In this document: positions 22,091-29,664 of the stretch, in pieces
How the letters are laid out: each line of letters opens with the position of its first letter
Position numbering within the stretch: the stretch's first letter is position 1
NCBI RefSeq assembly: GCF_001567585.1
Contig: NZ_LRQV01000016.1
Span: forward strand, 1-64,000
Direction: 5' to 3'
Length of the DNA stretch: 64,000 bases
Source of the DNA: Micromonospora rosaria
GTDB taxonomy: Bacteria; Actinomycetota; Actinomycetes; Mycobacteriales; Micromonosporaceae
Translations under genes and position numbers: made by a program
Notes under the pieces: model-generated
The model's input: the letters and a program-made list of their open reading frames with translations, nothing else
Told to the model about the DNA's origin: nothing
Database searches by the model: none

Positions 22091-23386
22091 ATGTTCCGGT
22101 GCGCCGTGCGGCCGGTTCTGACCGCCCTGGCCGCGCTGGCCACGGCCGTCCCGGGCACCGCACCACCGGCCCACGCCGACGCCCCGCCGGCCGCCGCTGC
22201 GAGCCCTGTCACCATCCTTGCCGACGGCCCGCCGGGCGTCGCGGGCGGGCCGGTGCTGGCGGGCCGTGCCGCGCCGGCCTGCGCCACCCCGGTCGCCCCG
22301 GCCCGACCGGTCGCCGAGGCCCCGTGGCCCCAGCAGCGGTACGCGCCGGACCGGTTGTCGCCACTGGCCACCGGGGACGGAGTGACCGTGGCCGTGGTGG
22401 ACTCCGGGGTCGACCGGCGACACCCACAGTTGGCCGGGCGGGTCCTCGACGGCGTCGACCTGCTCGACCCGGGCGGCGACGGCACCCGCGACTGCGCCGG
22501 TCACGGCACCGGCGTGGCGAGCATCATCGCCGCCGCCCCGCACCCCGGGGTGGCCTTCCGGGGGCTCGCGCCCCGCGCCCGGATCCTGCCGGTACGGGTC
22601 AGCGAGCAGCAGGTGGTCGAGGGCCGGGAGTCGGGGCGTACGGTCGGCGCGGCGGAGTTCGCGCGGGCGATCCGGTGGGCGGTGGACCGGGGCGCCGACG
22701 TGATCAACCTGTCCGTGGTGCTGTACGTCGACGACTCGGCGGTCCGCTCGGCGGTCGGGTACGCCGTCGACCGGGACGTGGTCGTGGTGGCCGCCGCCGG
22801 GAACCTGCACGACAGCGGCGACCCGGTGCCGTACCCGGCCGCGTACGACGGGGTGCTCGGGGTGGGCGCGATCGCCCCGTCGGGGCTCCGCGCCGACTTC
22901 TCGCAGACCGGGTCGTACGTGGACCTGGTCGCCCCGGGCAGCGACGTGCTGCTCGCCGCGCCCGGCCAGGGCCACCGGCGGGCCGAGGGGACCAGCTACG
23001 CGGCCCCCTTCGTGGCGGCCACCGCCGCGCTGGTGCGGCAGTACCGGCCCCGGCTGACCGCCGCCGAGGTGGCGCGCCGCCTGCTCGCCACCGCCGATCC
23101 CGCCCCGGGCGGCGGAGCCGGGTACGGGGTGGGGGTGCTGAACCCGTACCGGGCCGTGGTGGAGACCTCCGGGGCGCCGATCGCCCGGCCCGCGCCGGAC
23201 CTGGCCCTGGCCGACGACGAACCCGACCCGGCGCTGGCGGCCCGGCAGGCCCGCCGGGCGGCGGCCCGGGACCGGGCGGTGCTGGTCGCCACGGTCACGG
23301 CGGCGGGCGTGGCCGGCGTCGTGCTGCTCGCCGTGGTGCTGCCGCGCGGCCTGCGCCGCCGGTGGCGGCCCGCCGGGCCGACCTGA
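22091..23386 (+). CDS. mycP: Type VII secretion mycosin (S8 subtilisin-like protease)
   Basis: The 431-residue membrane-anchored protease has a signal peptide (about 1-29), a Pro-rich stretch, and an S8 catalytic domain with VVDSGVD (Asp104), GHGTGVAS (His138) and GTSYAAPFVAA (Ser302). A C-terminal helix (VLVATVTAAGVAGVVLLAVVLP) with an Arg-rich tail anchors it. Mycosins stabilise the ESX secretion complex and cleave some substrates. The ATG follows CGGAGG. It is divergent from the SseB giant (154-nt gap with TAACAT at 22049) and convergent with the WXG100 pair. Confidence 0.93.
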   Translation: MFRCAVRPVLTALAALATAVPGTAPPAHADAPPAAAASPVTILADGPPGVAGGPVLAGRAAPACATPVAPARPVAEAPWPQQRYAPDRLSPLATGDGVTVAVVDSGVDRRHPQLAGRVLDGVDLLDPGGDGTRDCAGHGTGVASIIAAAPHPGVAFRGLAPRARILPVRVSEQQVVEGRESGRTVGAAEFARAIRWAVDRGADVINLSVVLYVDDSAVRSAVGYAVDRDVVVVAAAGNLHDSGDPVPYPAAYDGVLGVGAIAPSGLRADFSQTGSYVDLVAPGSDVLLAAPGQGHRRAEGTSYAAPFVAATAALVRQYRPRLTAAEVARRLLATADPAPGGGAGYGVGVLNPYRAVVETSGAPIARPAPDLALADDEPDPALAARQARRAAARDRAVLVATVTAAGVAGVVLLAVVLPRGLRRRWRPAGPT

Positions 23387-23502
23387 GCCGGCTCTGCCCG
23401 ACGTCCCCGGCCGGCCCGCAGCGGGGAGCCGCCGCAGCGGCGGCCAGCCCACCGGGGCGACCCCGGCGGGCTCGGTCTGGTCGTGCGGGTGGGATGGGGT
23501 GG

Positions 23503-23530
23503 GGTGGTGGCACCGGGCGGCGCCACCACC
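23503..23530. terminator. Hairpin between mycP and the WXG100 pair
   Basis: GGTGGTGGC pairs with GCCACCACC (9 bp) around a 10-nt loop, just before the minus-strand stop codon at 23535. It serves convergent genes. Confidence 0.55.
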
Positions 23531-23534
23531 GCCG

Positions 23535-23828
23535 TCACTGGAACAGGCCGACGTTGCGCTTCTCCGTGTTGAGGTAGTCCGTCGCGGAGTCGTCCACGGC
23601 GACCTTGATGTCGCGCAGCATGGCCTGGAGGTCCTGCGAGGCCGAGCGCCACCGCGACTGCCGGACCTGGTACGCCTGCTGGGCCTCGCCGGCCCAACTG
23701 GCGACCAGCGGCGCGGCGTCCCGTTCCAACTGCCCGAGCTGCGAGTCGAGCGTGTTCAACGCCCGCTGGATGTCCGCGCTGGCCTGTTGCAGCGCGGCGA
23801 AGTTGACGACCAGCACACCATTGTCCAT
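23535..23828 (-). CDS. WXG100 family ESX protein, second of pair
   Basis: The 97-residue helical hairpin has W-A-G at 45-47 and the C-terminal secretion motif Y-x-x-x-E (Tyr85, Glu89). It is the EsxA/EsxB type of substrate exported as a dimer by type VII systems. It follows the other WXG100 gene by 60 nt on the same strand; the two products probably form the heterodimer. Both partners here carry a Y-x-x-x-D/E motif. Confidence 0.92.
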   Translation of the reverse strand: MDNGVLVVNFAALQQASADIQRALNTLDSQLGQLERDAAPLVASWAGEAQQAYQVRQSRWRSASQDLQAMLRDIKVAVDDSATDYLNTEKRNVGLFQ

Positions 23829-23888
23829 CGGATGGTTCCCCTTTCGGTCCGGGCGAGACTCCCGTGGCGGGAGGGCACCTCGCGGCGA

Positions 23889-24209
23889 CTAGAGCGGAAG
23901 CTGGATGCCGCCCCGGTTGGTGCCGGCGACCCGGCCGGCGGCCTCGGAGTCGGAAACGTCGTACTGCTGGCCGGCGGTGCGGATCGCCTGCGCGGTCTCC
24001 CGCAGGGCCCGCTGCAACGCGGCCTGGTCCTGCGACCACTGCTGCTTGACCTGCGCGAAGGACCGGCCGCCGGCACCACGCCAGGCCTGCTGGAGCACCT
24101 CCAGCTCGGCCATCAGGCCGCTGAGCATGCTCTGCAACGACTGGTCCACCTGGTCGAACTTCGCGGCGGTCGTCTGCATCACCGCGGCTTCCGCCTGGGT
24201 CTGGGACAC
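23889..24209 (-). CDS. WXG100 family ESX protein, first of pair
   Basis: The 106-residue helical hairpin starts at a GTG (VSQTQAEAAVMQ). W-R-G lies at 43-45, and Y-x-x-x-D (Tyr83 to Asp87) is followed by a flexible tail ending GGIQLPL. It is the likely heterodimer partner of the next gene. AGGAGAGG lies upstream at slightly long spacing. The promoter is in the 231-nt divergent gap shared with eccE. Confidence 0.92.
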   Translation of the reverse strand: MSQTQAEAAVMQTTAAKFDQVDQSLQSMLSGLMAELEVLQQAWRGAGGRSFAQVKQQWSQDQAALQRALRETAQAIRTAGQQYDVSDSEAAGRVAGTNRGGIQLPL

Positions 24210-24360
24210 CCGGGGTCACCTCTCCTTCTCGGTCCTGGTCGGCCGGGCGGCGCGTCCACGGGCGGACCCACCGGTCGCACCCGCGGCGGGTACGGGTCGG
24301 CACGAGTTCGTCGCTGACGGTAGCCGGCCTACCCCGGTTGTGCTACCCCGGGTGCTCCCC

Positions 24361-24395
24361 TGTGGACAACGGACCGGCCGTCCGGGCCCTACGAT
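24361..24395 (+). promoter_or_regulatory. DnaA-box-like site and -10 box before eccE
   Basis: TGTGGACAA (24361-24369) is the exact reverse complement of TTGTCCACA, the actinobacterial DnaA consensus. TACGAT (24390-24395) fits a -10 box, 45 nt before the eccE start. The gap also serves the WXG100 genes on the other strand. Confidence 0.4.
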
Positions 24396-24440
24396 GGCCG
24401 CATCGACAGACGCCACCGGACGATCGGCACAGGAGGCGCG

Positions 24441-26267
24441 GTGACGGCGACCACGACCGGCCCGCCGACCCAGACGGTTCGGCAGCCCCTCCCCGCACAG
24501 TGGATGCCCGGCGGTCACCGGCCGGACGCGCGGATCCGCGCGGGTCAGCTCGTCGCCGTCCAGGTGGCGCTGGCGGTGCCGGTCGCCGCGCTGGGACGGG
24601 GCACCGGGCCGGTGCTGGCCGCCCTGGCCGGGGCCGGCCTGCTGGTCGCCGGCGCCTGGATCCGGCTGCGTGGCCGGTGGCTCTTCGAGTGGCTGGTCGT
24701 CGGGCTCGGGTACGTCACCCGCCGGCGGGCGCTGCCCGCCACCGCCGGCCCGGCCGAGCTGCTGGACCTGGTCTCCCCCGGCGCGCGGCTGCGCTCCGTG
24801 GAACTGGGCGGCGGGCCGGCCGCCGTGGTGGACGACGCGACCGGGCTGAGCGTCCTGCTGGACCTCGGCGACCCGGGCGACCTGCTCGGCGGCGGCCGGC
24901 AACGGCTGCCCGCCCCGGTGAGCCTGCTGCCCCCGGCCACCGCCGACAGCCCACCGGTCCGGATCCAACTGCTGCTCAGCGGCGTCGCGGCACCGACCGC
25001 GACCGCCGGGGGCGCGACGGCGGCGACGTCGTACCGGCAGCTCACCGACGGGCGGCTGCCCGCCCAGGGCCGGGCGGTGCTGGCGGTCCGGGTGTTGCGG
25101 GCCGACGGGTGGTCCGACGAGGACCTGCGCCGGGCGCTGGCCGGGGTGCTCCGGCGGATCGTCCGCCGGCTCGGCCCGGTGCCCGCCCGCCCGCTCGGGG
25201 AGCACGCCGCGCTGCGTGTCCTCGCCGAGTGCGCCCACCTCGACGACGGCCAGCCGACGCAGGAGACCTGGCAGGCGGTCCGGACCGGCCCGCTGGTGCA
25301 GGCCACCTTCCGGCTGCGCCGCTGGCCGGACCTGCGGGCCGACGGTGGGCGCCGGCTGGTCTCCCGGATGCTCGCCCTGCCGGCGGCGGCGACCACCGTC
25401 ACGCTCTCCGCCGGCCCCCGCGCGGCCACCGCCCGCACCCAGCTCACCGTGCGGGTGGCCGGTTGGACGACGGCGGAGCTGGAGACGGCCGGGGCGGCGC
25501 TGCGACGGCTGGTGACGATGCTCGGGGGCGAGGTGCGCCGGCTCGACGGGGAGCACCTGACCGGGCTGGCCGGGACGCTTCCGATCGCGGTCTCCGGGTT
25601 CGGCCCGCCGACCGGTGGGCCCGGCACCGGGGAGCCGGAGCAGGAGTTGGAGCTGACCCTGGACGACGCGGGTCTGATGATGGGCGCCAACCGGCACGGC
25701 GGCGCGCTGACCGTCCGGGTCTTCCGGCCCGAGCCCACCCGGATCGTGCTGGTCGGCGGGGTCCGCGCGGCTCAACTGATGGCCCTGCGGGCGATGGCGC
25801 TGGGCGCCCGGGTGGTGGTCCAGACCAGCCGGCCCCGGGCGTGGGAGTCGTTCGTCCGGGGCGTGGGCTCGCCCGGCGGCACCATCCCGGTGCTGCCGCC
25901 GGGCCGGGCGCCGGGTGGGCCGCCGGGCTCGCCGCTGCGACCGCTGCTGCTGGTGGTCGACGCCGGCCCGGTGCCGGCCGACGCCGGGCCCGGTCCGGCG
26001 TGGCAGACCAGCCTCGTCGTCCGGGACGAGCTGACCGTCGCGGACGTCGACCCGCTGGGTCGCGCCGACCTGGCGGTGCTGCAACCGCTCGACGCCGGGG
26101 AGGCGGCGCTGGCCGGCACCGCGCTGGGGCTCGGCGGGTCGGCGGGGTGGCTGACCCGGATCCGGGAGGACATGGTCGCCGTGGTCAACCGGCGTGCCCT
26201 GCGCTGGGCACTGCTCTCCCCGACCCCGATCGAGTCGCAGGTGGTCGGCCGGCCCGCCCGACGCTGA
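24441..26267 (+). CDS. eccE: Type VII secretion core protein EccE
   Basis: The 608-residue protein starts at GTG after AGGAGG. Two N-terminal membrane helices (about 33-75: VAVQVALAVPVAALG and VLAALAGAGLLVAGAWIRL) are followed by GRWLFEWLVVGLGYVTRRR and a large domain, the EccE layout. It is longer than typical mycobacterial EccE (roughly 400-550 residues). EccE forms the periphery of the ESX membrane complex. EccB, EccC and EccD are not in this window, so the core genes must be split in this genome. Confidence 0.88.
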   Translation: MTATTTGPPTQTVRQPLPAQWMPGGHRPDARIRAGQLVAVQVALAVPVAALGRGTGPVLAALAGAGLLVAGAWIRLRGRWLFEWLVVGLGYVTRRRALPATAGPAELLDLVSPGARLRSVELGGGPAAVVDDATGLSVLLDLGDPGDLLGGGRQRLPAPVSLLPPATADSPPVRIQLLLSGVAAPTATAGGATAATSYRQLTDGRLPAQGRAVLAVRVLRADGWSDEDLRRALAGVLRRIVRRLGPVPARPLGEHAALRVLAECAHLDDGQPTQETWQAVRTGPLVQATFRLRRWPDLRADGGRRLVSRMLALPAAATTVTLSAGPRAATARTQLTVRVAGWTTAELETAGAALRRLVTMLGGEVRRLDGEHLTGLAGTLPIAVSGFGPPTGGPGTGEPEQELELTLDDAGLMMGANRHGGALTVRVFRPEPTRIVLVGGVRAAQLMALRAMALGARVVVQTSRPRAWESFVRGVGSPGGTIPVLPPGRAPGGPPGSPLRPLLLVVDAGPVPADAGPGPAWQTSLVVRDELTVADVDPLGRADLAVLQPLDAGEAALAGTALGLGGSAGWLTRIREDMVAVVNRRALRWALLSPTPIESQVVGRPARR

Positions 26268-26307
26268 GGGTGGAGATCGTTCGCAGGCCCGTGGCACCAT
26301 CCCGGCC

Positions 26308-26694
26308 ATGGATTCGTTGAAAGGTCTTCTGATCAGGCTCGGTTCGACAGTCGTGGCTCTCTGGCTGGCCACCCTGGTGATCCCGGGCATCGACCTGCCG
26401 GCGGCGTCGACCACCGAGACGGTCGTCACGCTGGTCCTCGTGTCGGTCATCTTCGGGGTGGTCAACGCGGTGCTCCAGCCGATCATCAAGGTGGTGGGCT
26501 GCGGCTTCTACCTGCTGACGCTCGGCCTGATCGCGCTGGTGGTGAACGGTCTGCTCTTCCTGCTCACCGGGTGGATCGCCGGTCAGGTCGGGCTGCCGTT
26601 CGAGGTGGACGGCTTCTGGCCGGCGGCGGTGCTCGGCGCGCTCTTCGTCGGCGTGGTCACCTGGGTCCTGGGCGCCCTGCTGGACCGGGACTGA
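26308..26694 (+). CDS. Phage-holin-like small membrane protein (PF04020 type)
   Basis: The 128-residue protein has four hydrophobic segments (GSTVVALWLATLVIPGI, VVTLVLVSVIFGVVNAVL, CGFYLLTLGLIALVVNGLLFLL, AAVLGALFVGVVTWVLGALL) with the N-x-x-L-x-P-I loop of the holin-4/YvlD group. These chromosomal proteins are common in actinobacteria and are not evidence of a prophage. The function is unknown. It stands 40 nt after eccE. Confidence 0.8.
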   Translation: MDSLKGLLIRLGSTVVALWLATLVIPGIDLPAASTTETVVTLVLVSVIFGVVNAVLQPIIKVVGCGFYLLTLGLIALVVNGLLFLLTGWIAGQVGLPFEVDGFWPAAVLGALFVGVVTWVLGALLDRD

Positions 26695-26699
26695 TCCGC

Positions 26700-26751
26700 C
26701 GCCCCGCCCCGGCCACCTGACGGAAATTGGCTGGTGGCCGGGGACGGGGCG
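26700..26751 (+). terminator. Long hairpin after the holin-like gene
   Basis: CGCCCCG plus CCCCGGCCACC pairs with GGTGGCCGGGG plus CGGGGCG (18 bp with one bulged A) around a 15-nt loop. Confidence 0.7.
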
Positions 26752-26756
26752 CGGGC

Positions 26757-26762
26757 TAGCGT
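26757..26762 (+). promoter_or_regulatory. -10 box of a probable leaderless transcript
   Basis: TAGCGT ends 6 nt before the GTG of the GNAT gene, right after the preceding hairpin. Confidence 0.45.
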
Positions 26763-26768
26763 GACCGG

Positions 26769-27257
26769 GTGACCGACCTGACCCGTGACGACGGCTACCT
26801 GCTCAGCACCGACCCGCAGCGCCTCGACCTGGACCTGGTGCACCACTGGCTCAGCACCGACGCGTACTGGGCGTTGGGGCGGGACCGGGAGACGACGCGG
26901 CGGGCCTTCGCCGGCTCGATCCCGTTCGGCGTCTACCGGCCGGGGGACGGTCGGCAGGTGGCGGTGGGGCGGGTGATCAGCGACGGGGCCCTCTTCGCGT
27001 ACCTCTGCGACGTGTACGTCGACCGCGCCGAGCGGGGTCGCGGGCTGGGCACCTGGCTGGCCGGTGCAGTCCGGGACCACTTGGCCGGCCTCGGCGTACG
27101 GCGGATCCTGCTGGCCACCGTCGACGCGCACGGGGTGTACGCGAAGCTCGGCTTCGCCCCGGTGCACCCGGAACACTGGATGGAGTACGACCAGCGGGTG
27201 AAGCCGGTCACCGGAAAGGAACAAGACCCGGGCACACCCCTTACGGTGTCGAGGTGA
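26769..27257 (+). CDS. GNAT family N-acetyltransferase
   Basis: The 162-residue protein has the acetyl-CoA loop DVYVDRAERGRGLGTWL near residues 79-95 and the later VYAKLGFAPVH motif. It transfers an acetyl group to an unknown small molecule or amine. The LSTDAYWALGRDRETTRRAF segment is typical of the small uncharacterised GNATs near this size. Its stop overlaps the rarD GTG by 4 nt, so the two are coupled. GTG start. Confidence 0.87.
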   Translation: MTDLTRDDGYLLSTDPQRLDLDLVHHWLSTDAYWALGRDRETTRRAFAGSIPFGVYRPGDGRQVAVGRVISDGALFAYLCDVYVDRAERGRGLGTWLAGAVRDHLAGLGVRRILLATVDAHGVYAKLGFAPVHPEHWMEYDQRVKPVTGKEQDPGTPLTVSR

Positions 27258-28180
27258 CCGAGCTTCGCCTGGGCTACCTGTACGGGATCGCCGCCTACCT
27301 GTGCTGGGGTTTCTTCCCGCTGTACTGGCGGCTGCTGCGCCCGACCAGCCCGCTGGAGGTCCTCGCCCACCGGATCGTCTGGTCGGTGGTCTTCGTCGCG
27401 CTGCTGCTCGCCGCCCTGCGCAACCTCGGCTTCCTGCGGTCGCTGCTGCGCCGGCCCCGGACCCTCGCCGGGATCTTCCTGGCCGCCGTGCTGATCGCGG
27501 TCAACTGGGGCACCTACATCTACGGCGTCGACACCGAGCGGGTGGTGGAGACCGCCCTCGGGTACTTCATCACCCCGCTGGTGGCGGTGCTGCTCGGCGT
27601 GACGATGCTCGGGGAGCGGCTGCGGGCCGCCCAGTGGGTGGCGCTCGGCCTCGGCGGCGTGGCCGTGGTGGTGCTCACCGTGGACTACGGCCGGCTGCCG
27701 TACCTGGCCCTGCTGCTGGCCGCCAGCTTCGCCACGTACAGCCTGGTGAAGAAGCAGCTCAAGCTGCCGGCAGCCGAGGGGCTGCTGGTCGAGTCGGCGG
27801 CGCTGGCGCTGCCCGCGGCGGGGTACCTGGGCTGGCTGGCCTGGTCGTCGGAGCTGACCCTGGGGCAGGTCTCCACCGGGCACACCGTGCTGCTGATCCT
27901 GGCCGGCGCGGTCACCGCCATCCCGCTGCTGCTCTTCGCCGGGGCGGCGAACCGGCTGCCGCTGAGCACCCTCGGCCTGTTGCAGTACCTGGCCCCGATC
28001 CTCCAGCTCGCCTGCGGGGTACTGATCTTCCACGAGCCGATGCCGCCGGCCCGGATCGCCGGGTTCGTGCTGGTCTGGCTGGCGCTGGTCGCCTTCACCC
28101 TGGACGCGCTGCGGCAGACCCGCCGCCGCGCCACCCGCCCGCCGGCGTCAGCCGTCGTCGAGGTCCCCGCCCCCCGCTGA
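27254..28180 (+). CDS. rarD: EamA-family transporter RarD
   Basis: The 308-residue protein has about ten membrane segments in two EamA repeats, with the RarD-specific start GYLYGIAAYLCWGFFPLYWRLL and the NWGTYIYGVDTERVVETALGYFI block. It is an inner-membrane exporter of the drug/metabolite family; the substrate is unknown (RarD was named for a chloramphenicol-sensitivity link). It is co-transcribed with the GNAT gene by a GTGA overlap and convergent with the anti-sigma gene. Confidence 0.9.
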   Translation: MTELRLGYLYGIAAYLCWGFFPLYWRLLRPTSPLEVLAHRIVWSVVFVALLLAALRNLGFLRSLLRRPRTLAGIFLAAVLIAVNWGTYIYGVDTERVVETALGYFITPLVAVLLGVTMLGERLRAAQWVALGLGGVAVVVLTVDYGRLPYLALLLAASFATYSLVKKQLKLPAAEGLLVESAALALPAAGYLGWLAWSSELTLGQVSTGHTVLLILAGAVTAIPLLLFAGAANRLPLSTLGLLQYLAPILQLACGVLIFHEPMPPARIAGFVLVWLALVAFTLDALRQTRRRATRPPASAVVEVPAPR

Positions 28181-28232
28181 CCAGGGTGCCCGCCGCACCC
28201 GCCGGACGCGCGGGCGACCAGCACGGGGCCGC

Positions 28233-28928
28233 TCAGCGGACGTCGTAGCCGAGCACCGGGGTGCCGTCGGCGCGGAGCAGTTCGAGCCGGACCAGTTCCG
28301 CCCCGGTGAACCGGGTGGTGCCGGTCAGCCGCAGGTCGTCCCCGGGGGCGGCCAGCCAGGAGCCGACCTGCTCCGTGGCGCCGTCCGGGCCGTGCGCCAC
28401 CAGCCGGAAGGTGTACGCCTTGCCGTGGCCGGCACCCGCGTCGTACCCGCAGCGCATGGTCACCTCGGTACCCCAGCCGGTGGCGGTCAGCCCGATCTCG
28501 GCGGAGACCGGTACCGCCCCGGCCACCGGCTGCATCGCCACCATCCGGATCTCCGGCGGCGGTGGGCCGGCCCCCCCGTCGGGCAGCAGGGTCGCCGCGC
28601 CGAAGCCGACGACCAGGGCGACGGCGGCGGCGACCAGCCCCGTGCCGACGTACCGGCGTCGGTGACGCCGCCGCTCGCCCTGCCGACGGTCCCGCGCGGC
28701 GTCCAGCAGCACGGGCACCCGGGAGGACTCCACCGGTGGGGGCAGGAACTGGTCCAGGGCGTTCGGGTCGAGCCGGCTGAGCAGGCCGGGCAGCACGGCG
28801 ATCTCCGCCACCGCCTCCCGGCAGGCCGCGCAGCCGGACAGGTGCCGCTCGTACGCCGCCCGCTCCCCCGGCGGCAGCGCCCCCAGCACGTACGCGCCGT
28901 CGTCGAACGCGAACTCGCACCCGGTCAT
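28233..28928 (-). CDS. Zinc-binding anti-sigma factor (RskA-like)
   Basis: The 231-residue single-pass membrane protein has an N-terminal anti-sigma domain with the zinc motif H-x3-C-x2-C (HLSGCAAC, His29, Cys33, Cys36), a membrane helix (VGTGLVAAAVALVVGFGAATLL near 95-116), and an extracellular RskA-type domain. It would hold the co-encoded sigma factor inactive until an envelope signal triggers release. Its ATG overlaps the sigma stop codon (ATGA). Regulation by proteolysis is known for relatives and inferred here. Confidence 0.88.
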   Translation of the reverse strand: MTGCEFAFDDGAYVLGALPPGERAAYERHLSGCAACREAVAEIAVLPGLLSRLDPNALDQFLPPPVESSRVPVLLDAARDRRQGERRRHRRRYVGTGLVAAAVALVVGFGAATLLPDGGAGPPPPEIRMVAMQPVAGAVPVSAEIGLTATGWGTEVTMRCGYDAGAGHGKAYTFRLVAHGPDGATEQVGSWLAAPGDDLRLTGTTRFTGAELVRLELLRADGTPVLGYDVR

Positions 28929-29440
28929 CCCGTGACTCCCATCTCGGCCAGGACCAACCGTAGTGAGCGCAGCGCGTAGTGGGTGCGGGACTTCACGGTG
29001 CCCGGTGGCACGCCCAGCCGGGAGGCCGCCTCGGTCACCGAACGGCCCTGGTAGAAGCACTCGACCAGCACCTCGCGGTGGGTCGGGCTGAGCCGGTTCA
29101 GGGCCTCGGCGACGGTCCAGGCTTCCACCGCACGCTCCGTCTCGTCGACCGCCGGGGGCGGTTCGGGCAGCTCGTCGGTGTAGACCTCACCGACCCGGCT
29201 GGACCGCCGCCGCCAGGCGTCGATGGCCAGGTTCCGGGCGGTGGTGAAGAGCCAGGCCCGGACCGAGCCGCGCCGGGGGTCCAGCGACTCCGGGTGCCGC
29301 CAGGCCCGCAGCAGGGTCTCCTGCACCAGGTCCTCGGCGCGTTGCCGGTCCCCGTTGACCAGACGCAGAGCGTGCGCGAAGAGCGCCTCCGCGTGCTCGT
29401 CGTGGAGCGCGCGGAGCAGGTGGGCGTCGTGGTCGCTGAT
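28925..29440 (-). CDS. ECF RNA polymerase sigma factor with apparent ATC start
   Basis: The 171-residue reading has sigma region 2 (SDHDAHLLRALHDEHAEALFAHALRLV... LVQETLLRAW... VRAWLFTTARNLAIDAWRRR) and region 4 (LNRLSPTHREVLVECFYQGRSVTEAASRLGVPPGTVKSRTHYALRSLR). The first ATG/GTG in frame is at 29326, inside region 2.1-2.2, which would cut off a needed helix. An ATC codon at 29440 has AGGAG 6 nt upstream and gives a full-length protein, so I infer an ATC start. It is coupled to the anti-sigma gene by ATGA. Confidence 0.8.
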   Translation of the reverse strand: MSDHDAHLLRALHDEHAEALFAHALRLVNGDRQRAEDLVQETLLRAWRHPESLDPRRGSVRAWLFTTARNLAIDAWRRRSSRVGEVYTDELPEPPPAVDETERAVEAWTVAEALNRLSPTHREVLVECFYQGRSVTEAASRLGVPPGTVKSRTHYALRSLRLVLAEMGVTG

Positions 29441-29546
29441 GGCGGTCTCCTGACTCCGACGAGTCCTGCCGGTGCGTTCCCCGGGAGATACGTACCGCGA
29501 CCCGCAACGGTTCAGCCCAGCTCAGCCCGGATGCCCCGGGACAGGT

Positions 29547-29590
29547 GTTCACATCCGGTTCACGTCGAGGCTGACGACCGCTCACCGCGC
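29547..29590 (+). promoter_or_regulatory. PHO-box-like 11-nt direct repeats before the PhoX gene
   Basis: Units in strict 11-nt register are GTTCACATCCG, GTTCACGTCGA, a degenerate GGCTGACGACC, and GCTCACCGCGC. This matches the PhoP-binding direct repeats of Streptomyces (GTTCACC type). They end 75 nt before the PhoX ATG. Phosphate-starvation control is inferred. Confidence 0.6.
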
Positions 29591-29664
29591 CCTGGCAACG
29601 TCCGGCCGGTGCACGACGGATGTTGATCCGGCGCGTCTCGACCCCTTCTCCAGGAGGCTCTTCC

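Noticed and set aside
18292-22485. Longer reading of the SseB gene starting at 22485
   Set aside because: The extra 183 codons overlap mycP on the opposite strand and are low-complexity. The GTG at 21936 has a strong ribosome site and begins the SseB domain properly.
26308-26694. Holin-like gene as a sign of a prophage
   Set aside because: The family is a common chromosomal membrane protein in actinobacteria and no other phage gene is nearby.
28181-28232. GCCCGC/GCGGGC hairpin between rarD and the anti-sigma gene
   Set aside because: Only 6 bp with a long loop; too weak to call a terminator although the genes are convergent.
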